From NCBI GenBank assembly GCA_013407085.1, contig JACCGJ010010491.1:1-64000 (forward strand): a stretch of 64,000 nucleotides of DNA, in the 5' to 3' direction. Within the stretch, counting starts at the first letter, position 1. Each line of letters begins with the position of its first letter. The stretch is from Atriophallophorus winterbourni. Its lineage: Eukaryota; Platyhelminthes; Trematoda; Plagiorchiida; Microphallidae. Of this stretch, positions 10,292 through 18,608 are shown piece by piece. Made by a program: the position numbers and the translations under genes. A model generated the notes under the pieces. The model did not search any database, had not been told where the DNA came from, and saw only the letters and a program-made list of their open reading frames with translations.

Positions 10292-11073
10292 GTAAGTAAA
10301 GCGTTGTACCAACCTAGTTTTAACAAAACACGATAATGACAAATCACATCGATTTTTAAAATTTATGCCATTAATAAATTTCACACTTAGGAGGAGGAAT
10401 GCAAAGTAAGTTTATTTTTATTTTGAATGTTTCTAATGTTGAACCGAGAAATACCTTGATTTAAATTATGAATTTTGAATACAATCCTTTCCCAGAAATC
10501 GCGAGCAGTATGTTCATATATATTAAACGCAACTAATTTGTTTTATGCACCATATGGACATTAGATTCGGTTTTTGTTTAGATTTTTCTGTCGAGAATTA
10601 AATTGAACATTTGAAAGCAACTGAAACAGATTTAGAGCAAAGTGGAAAACCATTTTGAATAGTTTTAGATAGTTACGAGTAAATTATTTGTCACAATTTC
10701 CTTTTTAAATACTCATAATTTATCAAGTTGAGAGTGACCATTTACACTGCACAAGCAAACAAATACCACTGGTTAAAGCTCACAAAAACTCGTGTTATGA
10801 TCTCAACCTGATGGAGGTAAATAGACGAAGACAGAATCTGGGGAACTTATACACCATCGATATTGATGAAATCTCGAATAGGTTGTTTACAACAATGTCG
10901 TGCGCTTGACAGATAATCAGTTTGTGAATCTGAGATTGAGCAGCGTAGTTTTTCTACGGAACATAATTAACAATGGCTTCAAATTAAAACTGTCAGGACA
11001 AGGTAAGCTGAATCTATACATATTTTCAGCAAACGATGGTGGTTATCTGTTGAAAACTCACGTTGGTTTGTAG
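10240..11073 (+). CDS. small secreted micro-exon gene (MEG-like), six exons
   Basis: Not visible as an ORF because it is cut into six coding exons: 10240-10291 (signal peptide), 10391-10405 (15 nt), 10496-10507 (12 nt), 10728-10816, 10882-11002 and 11030-11073. Joined, they total 333 nt with one frame throughout: 110 residues and a TAG stop. The first exon encodes MKATILFIIILFVICSAG, a clear signal peptide. The two micro-exons are phase-1 symmetric, so either can be skipped without breaking the frame, as in schistosome MEGs. The mature part is short, has two cysteines (HCTSKQ and NSCYD) and a LTDNQFVNLRLSS stretch; I recognise no domain. Donors are GTAAGT, GTAAGT, GTATGT, GTAAAT and GTAAGC. 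The 10817-10881 intron has a weak acceptor; if retained, translation ends early at TGA 10907. AATAAA follows 24 bases after the stop. Function unknown. Confidence 0.7.
10391..10405 (+). CDS. MEG micro-exon 2 (15 nt)
   Basis: Acceptor TTTCACACTTAG, donor GTAAGT. Read in phase 1 it adds GGGMQ (first glycine shared with exon 1). Its length, a multiple of three, makes it skippable. Confidence 0.7.
10496..10507 (+). CDS. MEG micro-exon 3 (12 nt)
   Basis: Acceptor CCTTTCCCAG, donor GTATGT. In phase 1 it adds KIAS and passes one base on. Further tiny exons between here and 10728 (for example a 12-nt one near 10631) are possible but their donors are weak. Confidence 0.65.
10728..10816 (+). CDS. MEG exon 4
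   Basis: Acceptor TTTATCAAG, donor GTAAAT. Enters in phase 1, leaves in phase 0. It encodes both cysteines of the mature protein (HCTSKQ; NSCYDL). The frame is open from 10709 to 10909. Confidence 0.6.
10882..11002 (+). CDS. MEG exon 5
   Basis: Forty codons plus one base, open from the acceptor AATAG to the donor G|GTAAGC. Encodes VVYNNVVRLTDNQF and a basic, strand-rich end (GFKLKLSGQ). The acceptor lacks a good pyrimidine tract. Confidence 0.6.
11030..11073 (+). CDS. MEG terminal exon
   Basis: Acceptor CATATTTTCAG after an intron of only 27 bases (11003-11029). It continues phase 1 and encodes ANDGGYLLKTHVGL before TAG. Confidence 0.65.
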
Positions 11074-11096
11074 GTGCAATATTAATCTATGGTAAA

Positions 11097-11102
11097 AATA
11101 AA
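11097..11102 (+). promoter_or_regulatory. polyadenylation signal AATAAA of the small MEG
   Basis: AATAAA begins 24 bases after the TAG stop of the small MEG, the right place for a very short 3' UTR. Confidence 0.5.
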
Positions 11103-11109
11103 ACATTCC

Positions 11110-11849
11110 TAAATATAGGTTGTTGTTATATATTTTATGATTTGCACGGTTTTAATATAGAAATATATTCTGGAAAGGTTGCGGATGGCTGATGAAAGTG
11201 GATTAGAGGTTAGATAAAAATGCGTACAAATGAGCATCTTTGGTGCTGCAATAAGTTTTATTCAAATGGATTCCTAGTAAAATATATTCGCAAAGGCTAT
11301 TCCGATATGACACCTTTATGTTAAATATTTTTAACGATACAGATTCGATTATCTTCTTATAATACCCGAATTTTATTCTTGACAAACACCTGGAGGCACC
11401 ATGAAAATAATCAACGCCAAAAATCAATTATATATAATTATAAATGGCTTCAACTCCTTAAATTTCGATTTACACTTCAGAAATATATACACAAATTGAA
11501 GGTGATTTCCATTTGCAAATCTTATTTCCATATTAATACTGTAATTTAGGAGGAGTATAATCTAAAGCAAGTTCAGACCAATCAGTGTATATTTGTCTCA
11601 ATATCTTGTGTGTTGTTTGCACAGGCTTCGCCTCCAAGTGTTGAAAGTGTTGCGATTCATCTGTGTGGTCAACCATTTCAACTTAAATCATATTCACCAA
11701 CGATTTCCATGATGCAAGAAAACGCCACTTGATTGCGGTTTATGTTACGTGCATCGCAAAAAATAAAACGCGCTTATCCCATATTGGTAGTTATCGTTAC
11801 CACAACCCACTCTTCAAGCAGATTATGCTGCTGGACACAGATCTGATTT
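11110..11849. other. no gene; decayed micro-exon-like copy at about 11550
   Basis: At 11540-11575 the text TTTAGGAGGAGTATAATC..AAAGCAAGTT resembles the region of micro-exon 2 (TTAGGAGGAGGAATGCAAAGTAAGTT), but the donor GT is lost. This may be a dead duplicate. Nothing else is recognisable. Confidence 0.35.
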
Positions 11850-12019
11850 GAAGTAGAATACCATTCCGAAACGCTAAAATCTCACCGGAAGCACAGGACC
11901 GGTTTCGAGGTTTTTGCCTCTCATCAGCTATGCGTATCCGCTGGATGAGAGGCAAAAACCTCGAAACCGGTCCTGTTCTTCCGGTGAGATTTTAGCGTTT
12001 CGGAATGGTATTCTACTTC
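11850..12019. repeat. near-perfect 78-bp inverted repeat (giant hairpin)
   Basis: The left arm begins at 11850 and the right arm ends at 12019. Read inwards from the outer ends they agree base for base except for one substitution (C versus A near 11892) and a one-base indel beside the loop; the spacer is about 12 bases. Each arm carries a hammerhead-ribozyme sequence: intact on the minus strand from the left arm, with CUGGAUGA instead of CUGAUGA on the plus strand from the right arm. The perfection of the arms suggests a recent fold-back duplication. Confidence 0.9.
11891..11933 (-). ncRNA. hammerhead ribozyme inside the giant hairpin
   Basis: On the minus strand: stem I GCAUAG with CUGUGC (one G-U), core CUGAUGA, stem II GAGG/CCUC with loop CAAAAA, GAAA, minimal stem III ACCGGU, cleavage triplet GUC. 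All catalytic core positions are intact. Same structural class and same CCGGUC stem III as the ribozyme at 3328. In a full-length transcript the 78-bp hairpin would compete with ribozyme folding. Confidence 0.85.
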
Positions 12020-13630
12020 GAACTATCCTGGGGTTGTAATAACCCTCGCGGCAATACCCCGTCCGATCAGTTGGGGCTTAGTTTAGTCTATTCAGCTACT
12101 TATAAAGTAGAGAGTAGACGAGAACTTCGATTCGCACTGATCTCATTTGTTAATCGATTGCTTACTAACCGGTACAATTCAAGCACTCACCACTTTAAGG
12201 TCGCTTGACTCATCTCGAATGAGTTGAATATTATCCGATAGTGTCTAACTCGGCAAAATGTTTTTGAAGATGCTCTCGCACGACCTGATTTTATGTAATT
12301 CCTCTAAAATGTCAATTTTTTAAGTTTTGCTATCTTTATCATTGGAAGTTTCAGGGATTCTTGCTCATATGATCTAACGGAGCAAGATGTTTTGCATATC
12401 GTCCGAGAGACGATGATTAGCATACTGCGCTTAGGCATTTCCATACATTGTTTATATTTGTATTCAAGTTTGTTGTAATTATGGCTCCTTTTCATAATTC
12501 AAAACTACCGCGATTCAGATGAAATGGATGACATTGTTAAAATTCGTTTATACGTGCGTCTGATCATGAATATTTGACGATACATTTATACTCACCAATT
12601 CTATCTGAAACTAATCAAGGAAGTATTTTAGAAATACTTTATTTTTATTGTTTTTTAAATAATGGCCAAAGGTTTTATACGTAACTAAGTAAGATGCGCA
12701 CAATTCAGCGCCGTTGGGAAAATAGACGTCAAGTTACTGAAAAACACCGCATTTTTGTTGATTTAGAAGTTAAGGAGGATAACCAGAATGAAACTGTTGA
12801 CATCATTGATCCCACTGCAGAGGATTTACACATTTAGGTTTGTGATTATAATGTACAGCACACTTCTCTTCATCCAAGATACCAGATATGAGTTGTGCCC
12901 AAAGAATAACTGTGTCGACGTGAAAATAATCTTCCGTTAAGGGATCTAGTACAATTCTCCAAACTGGTAACTCAAGGCCAGACCGCGAAGAACAACGCTT
13001 TAAATTCTATGAGTAATTGAGATATACGTTTAACGGGGCGGATTTTCACAGAACACATTTTATGAATCATAGTTACACGACCCCTGAAATTCAGGTGTTT
13101 GAGCTCCGAAAGTACATCTATTGAAAATGGATGTGATAATTGCTGTAAGTAAATTGGTGCATTCTGTTAAAATAAAATTTGGCTGTTTATCATTTATTAG
13201 TCTCCGTTTGCGAAGGAGTGAGAGGTCAAACACAACATGAAATTCTGCGGTGGAAGATGTTATGAAGGGTGAAGTGCACAGCCTAATAAAATCATTGTGT
13301 TAATCCGTCATTATCAACTTGAATTAAAAGATTCATTAACGGCAATTGCCTTGGATGAAAAATGGTTTCTTCTTATTGTTCCGCAAAATTTTTTTATGCT
13401 TACATTACTAAAGGGGACAATCACATATTTTTAGAATAATACATGCATATAACTTCTCGAAATCAACTATGCTTAGTTATTTGGAGTAGCAGATGATAAA
13501 AACGCTACAAGAATCACACAAGATTAAACATCATTATTGAACATGTTTTGTTACCCCGAAAAATCAAAATTCTAATTTCAATTTCCGGATAAAATTGTTT
13601 GCATACGTTACCAGGCGCAGTCGAGCAACG
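12020..13630. other. no gene recognised
   Basis: A 47-codon frame at 12694-12837 (MRTIQRRWENRRQVTEKH.. then an acidic stretch) is unrecognised; it could be a transposase scrap. The rest is AT-rich without structure that I can name. Confidence 0.35.
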
Positions 13631-14083
13631 CGCCGTGCGGTCGCATTATTTTGAGCTCCTGATTATCAGGATATACTGTTCTTAAACTTACACTTACGTG
13701 GACATATTATACCTTGTTGGACTCCTCTCGAAGTCAGCTTTCTGGATATACCACTCTCGTAGCGGTATTCGATAATACGAGCAAATTCGGATTTATCGTG
13801 ATTTTCCCATATTGGATCTACGCGTGCAACTCTGTTAATACTCTTCAAGTCCTCAAAGGGATTAACGTCATCGGAAAGATCTTATTCTTCGCCGTCGACT
13901 GGTCATACTTTCAACATCGTGCGATCAACTACCGAAGAGTATCACCGGATTAAATTCTGATTTTGCTCTTTTTCGTGAACACTGAATTTTTTTGTCGCGC
14001 ACACTATATTCATCATCGATCGCTCGACAGAGCCAATGCTTGTGCACAAACCACTGAACAGTGCTGCTCATAACCCTGACCGG

Positions 14084-15364
14084 ATGACCCCGAAACGAAA
14101 ACAAAGCGCACCGGGCTGCATGTGTGCGGTTTGCCGAAAGTCGGTAAGTCCTAAGGCAAAGTCTGTCATGTGTTACGATTGTTTGTCGAAAGTTCATGCT
14201 AAATGCGACAAATCGCTGACCTCGGATTTAGTATCGATTATTAATGGAGATAATTGCCCTGGTGTTTGTTATGTTTGTCTGGTTTGCAAGGCCAAATCAA
14301 CACCGTCAGCCTCGGCGACGAAAACCCCTGAATATGATATTGAGACGCGTCTAAATGGAATGGAATCCAGTATACAAAAACTAAATGAACTGATAATAAA
14401 CGTCATAAAGACACCGTCGTTACCCGTCGTTACTGCCGAAGAGCCGGTAGATAATCCATCATACTCAACTTTACCACCAAACCAATCAATGGAAAAGGTT
14501 GAATTCTTGCAGCACAGCACCCAGCAGAGTGTTAAAAGCGTCTTAAAGCCGAAAACGTTCACATCGAAGGCCCCATTAGCGAAAGTTGCCTCGAAAGGAA
14601 TTTCTCTTAGTGTTATCTGCACCAACGTGCCAGAGTCGACTGAGACGTTATTTTCGAATAGACATCAGAATGATTTGGCTGAATGGTTGAAACTGTGCAC
14701 TCGCATGAATCTCAAAGCGATCCACCCGGTTTCGTTGATTCGCTTGAGTCGTCCTCCCAAAGCGCTACACCAAGATAAGCCGCGGTTGCTCAAGGTAGTA
14801 GTGCAAAATGAGAAGGATTTAGAAGATGTACTTCTGTCGACATACTTGCTACGAGACGGCATGGAAAATACATCTCGTGTATTTGTTGATGTGCCCTGGT
14901 CGGAACGGGCAAAATCGCCACCGAAAGGTAACCAAAATAAAGCAAACGATCGCAACAAGCGCACCCTTATTCTCTTAAATGTCCCAGAAGATGCCACCGG
15001 TTCAGATACAAAGTGTAAATCCAACCACGACCTACAACAGTGGAGATTTATCAGTAATGCTATCCAAACCACCAATGTAACGGTTATCGATACGTTCCGA
15101 ATCCCAAAGTCATCGAATTACGAAGGTAATGGTCCACGACCCCTTAAACTGACACTTTTGACCACCACTATGGTGAACACCGTGCTTAACAACTGGAAAC
15201 AGTATCGATACAAAGTTCCACGAGAGATCAAAATTGTCAGTAAACACCTGAAAACCTGCTCTATCGTGGAAGTTGCCGGACCCGTTGGTACTGAGCACAG
15301 TGATGCCGGGACTCCTGCTCCAAAAAACGGATGTCGACCGACTCTATCGGAGTCGGTGATGTAA
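14084..15364 (+). CDS. CR1-like ORF1 protein, intact (copy B)
   Basis: Starts at the MTPKR methionine shared with copy A (an upstream in-frame ATG is at 14036). Zinc finger at the N-terminus: CMCAVCRKS, CYDCLSKVHAKC, then CYVCLVC. A coiled-coil-like helix follows (IETRLNGMESSIQKLNEL). The C-terminal half holds two analogous modules: LSVICTNVPES...LAEWLKLC...LIRLSRP...RLLKVVV...VLLSTYLL, and LILLNVPEDA...LQQWRFI...VIDTFRIP...PLKLTLL...TVLNNW. This repeated pattern suggests tandem RRM-like folds. The gene ends 34 bases inside ORF2, so ORF2 is probably reached by reinitiation. Acts in the retrotransposition ribonucleoprotein. Confidence 0.85.
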   Translation: MTPKRKQSAPGCMCAVCRKSVSPKAKSVMCYDCLSKVHAKCDKSLTSDLVSIINGDNCPGVCYVCLVCKAKSTPSASATKTPEYDIETRLNGMESSIQKLNELIINVIKTPSLPVVTAEEPVDNPSYSTLPPNQSMEKVEFLQHSTQQSVKSVLKPKTFTSKAPLAKVASKGISLSVICTNVPESTETLFSNRHQNDLAEWLKLCTRMNLKAIHPVSLIRLSRPPKALHQDKPRLLKVVVQNEKDLEDVLLSTYLLRDGMENTSRVFVDVPWSERAKSPPKGNQNKANDRNKRTLILLNVPEDATGSDTKCKSNHDLQQWRFISNAIQTTNVTVIDTFRIPKSSNYEGNGPRPLKLTLLTTTMVNTVLNNWKQYRYKVPREIKIVSKHLKTCSIVEVAGPVGTEHSDAGTPAPKNGCRPTLSESVM

Positions 15365-18245
15365 TATACCCATTAAAACGAGGCCCACCATCTTTGACAC
15401 GTACTCAACTTACCTGCTCAAATACTCATCATCCAACACTTTTATCAAGATCTACCATCAAATGTTTATACACCAACGCACAATGCTTGATAAATAAGTT
15501 ACCCGAACTAATCGAGCTTCGTCAAAAATATTCACCACTCCTGATAGCCGTAACGGAAACTTGGTTCAATCAGCAATTAGTTGAGGAGGAAATTTCCATT
15601 CCAAACATGTTTCTTTTTCATCGTACTCGAATGGATCGTGGAGGAGGAGGTGTTGCTATTTACTATGATCAACACCTCACGTTCAGAGAAATCACGGATA
15701 ATGATTTGATACTGGAAGATACACTTTGGTGTTCACTTGAATTAGCAACAGGTGAAAACTGTGTTGTTGGTGTGATTTACCGACCACCGTCAGCAGACGA
15801 AGCATACAATGCTAGTTTAATTGAGAAAACTCAGCTGGTTGTTTCCAGATATCAAAACAACGTCCTGATCATGGGTGACTTTAATCTCCCGAATTTACTA
15901 AAAAGCGAGATTCCACCGGTGAACTCTCTTGATCATCTATTCTACAAAATGTTCAACGAAATCCTTTATTCAACCACATCTCAAGCAGCACTCGCTTCAG
16001 AGGCACAAACACACCGTCCATTCTCGATCTTGTTTTGACTAGCGAGGAAAATGTCATCGAGGATATCCGTTATGAAGCACCTCTTGGAAAGAGTGATCAT
16101 GTAGTCATTGTTTTCGACTATATATCTGAAGCGATAAGAGCAAGTGATGCTCAGAAGTTGATAAGAAAAATCGATACGGTTGCATTATCAATGTCTCTTC
16201 AAGAAGTCACCGACTGGGCACCGATTAGCACTGATGTCCAACAATGCTGGTCATCGATACTTCAGAAAATCAACCGAAAAATAGAACTCCACTCAAAATA
16301 TGTTTCAAAACAACTGAAAAAAGGATTCAAATTCGTGATCCGGAGTCGAACACGGAAATGGATAAAGGTGAGAAACTGTGCGTGGAGAAGCCACATACTG
16401 CATTCAACACCTGAATCTTGGGAATCTTACCGTTTGTTGAGAAACAAAGTTACTAAACTTGTCCAGGAGGATAAAGAAAAGTATCAAATGAATCTGATGG
16501 ATAAAATTGAACGAAATCCGAAGCTCCTCTTCCAGATCGTGAACAGAAAGGCCAGGGTAAAGCCAGGTGTTTCTGCTTTACTTACAACAACTGGAACTAC
16601 ATCCACAGCTCTAGAAGCCGCTAACGAACTCGCTCAATTTTACTCTAGAGTGTTCTACCCTAACGAGCGCGTATCCTACGATTTACCTGCATTCAGGTCG
16701 CAGAATACAATACACGAAATCGTTGTGAAACCCGAGAGTGTCCTGGTAAAGCTACGCGGGTTAAATACAAAAAAATCCCCAGGTGCTGATGAAATAACAC
16801 CATTCATCCTAAAGCAATGCGCCCATGCTCTATTCTCACCACTCTCTGACCTTTTCAACCTGTCCTTGAGTTGTAGCACGGTTGCTAATGACTGGAAATG
16901 TGGACTAATCACTCCGATATACAAAGGAGGGAACCGATCTGATGTGTCTAACTACAGACCAGTCACGTTGTTGCCAGTGGTCTCTAAAGTTCTCGAACGA
17001 CTTGTGGCCGACGAACTTATCAAACACTTGGAACAAAATAAGCTTCTTTCCATCGCACAGCACGGATTCAGGACAAGACACTCCTGTCTCACCAATCTTC
17101 TCATAACTCTTGATAATTGGACTCGAGCCGTGGACGATGGATGCCCTATCCATGCTTGTTACTTGGACATGTCTAAAGCTTTTGATCGTGTTAACCACAG
17201 CATACTGCTACAAAAATTGGAGCAGCTCGGGGTATGCGGCAGACTATTGGCCTGGATAAAGGACTACTTGACTGGTAGAGTTATAAGGGTTAGAGTTGAT
17301 GGGGCACTATCCAGCCCAGTAGAAGTTACAAGTGGCGTACCTCAAGGCTCAGTCTTGGGGCCAATACTCTTCCTCGTGTACGCGAATGATATACCTGAAA
17401 TCGTACGCAGAAAAATCATTTTATTTGCGGATGACATCAAAGTCTGGACTAGCATACGCACCATAGAAGATTGCCAAATTCTCCAAAAAGATCTCGAAGC
17501 ACTTCATAATTGGTCCTTGCGGAACTGCTTACCATTCAACATCCAAAAATGTAAAATGTTGAACGTCGGTAAATCATTCGAATTCCCATACTCTCTGGGA
17601 TCTCAGCAACTTTCATGGGTTACTGAAGAGAAAGACCTGGGCGTGTGGATTAGCAGTAACCTGAAGTCTTCACGGCACTGTTCTGTTGTATACAAAAAGT
17701 CCTGCCAAATCTTAGCATTGCTCAGAAGGATCTTTGGTCGTTTCTCAAAGCAGATACTCCCACGTATAATTAACACCTATATCAGACCAACAATGGAGTA
17801 TGCTGTTCAAGCATGGTCCCCATGGTTACAAAAGGACATGACCTTGCTGCAACGGGTACACCACCGCGCTACAAAACTGGTGACCGGGCTATACAACAGG
17901 CCATACGAGGAGCGGATTGCAACACTAAACCTCTTTGACTTTTCGTACCGTCGTCTCAGGGGTGACTTGATCCTGCTTTTCAACATTCTGCATACAGTGG
18001 ATCACCCACTTGAACACCTGTTTCATCGGCAAGAAGCACGTGGTAGCAGATCGCATGGCTACAAGTTAATTATTCCACACTCCAGATCAAATTGTCGAAG
18101 GTTTTTCTTTGCTGTCAGAGTCTGTTTTCTATGGAACTCCCTGCCCCCACATATCATTTGCGCAACAAGCCTGAACATGTTCAAGGCTGAACTTGACAAG
18201 TATATGTTGACCAAACCCAACCTTGCACCTGAATACACGTGCTGA
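15331..18245 (+). pseudogene. CR1-like ORF2: endonuclease and reverse transcriptase, one frameshift
   Basis: ORF2 begins at ATG 15331, overlapping ORF1. The endonuclease carries CLYTNAQ, VTETWFN (catalytic Glu), GVIYRPP and GDFNLP. Near 16017, in CGTCCATTCTCG, one base appears missing: the first frame ends at 16038 while ILDLVLTSEEN and the rest of the protein continue from 16035 in the other frame, including the endonuclease SDH motif (GKSDHVV). The RT then has NYRPVTLLP, HGFR, YLDMSKAFDRVNH, GVPQGSVLGP and the catalytic FADD (17424-17435), followed by the CR1 C-terminal block (IRPTMEY, HRATKLV). ORF2 ends TGA 18243-18245. A single indel separates this copy from being coding-competent; it could also be a sequencing error. 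Confidence 0.88.
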
Positions 18246-18412
18246 CTTTCCATGTGTATAAAACATTTGTGTTGTTTTTATGAATTCCCTATATTTTTAA
18301 TCTGTGGTTACTGTAAAGTATTTACTTTTGGACCATAAAACTTTGAATTACTTTGACTTTGGAATTACTTTGAATTTTTTTTAACTGGATTATCTCTTTT
18401 GCTCAAATAGTG

Positions 18413-18436
18413 TTATATATATATATATATATATAT
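18413..18436 (+). repeat. (TA)n microsatellite at the CR1 3' end
   Basis: Twelve TA units directly follow the ORF2 3' UTR and probably mark the 3' tail of the element or its target. Confidence 0.7.
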
Positions 18437-18535
18437 ACTCGCTAGATAAACTATGACGAATCGGTCTTGTAGGAATATGTTTAGTATTATTTAAAATGAT
18501 AAGAAACCTTATATCGATCCGTTTCTAACTAGATC

Positions 18536-18608
18536 ATGCGGAAATATTTTTCAATTTTATTCACTGCGTTTTTATATTTTCCGTCGCAGATGTGTGTAAT
18601 GGTTAGTG
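18536..18608 (+). CDS. candidate first exon with signal peptide (large MEG)
   Basis: ATG at 18536; MRKYFSILFTAFLYFPSQMC, a basic start and an aromatic/hydrophobic core; exon ends AGT G|GTAATG in phase 1. The donor is only moderate. It lies just after the CR1 copy and its (TA)n tail. Confidence 0.45.

Larger units (their letters stand above)
13633..18412 (+). mobile_element. near-intact CR1-like non-LTR retrotransposon (copy B)
   Basis: Full 5' region shared with the copy at 1-2083, ORF1, ORF2 with endonuclease and RT, and a short 3' UTR that reaches a (TA)n tract at 18413. Length is about 4.8 kb. The only obvious coding lesion is one frameshift in ORF2 (about 16017), which suggests recent insertion. 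The 5' limit is set by homology to copy A; target-site duplications are not evident by eye. Confidence 0.88.
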
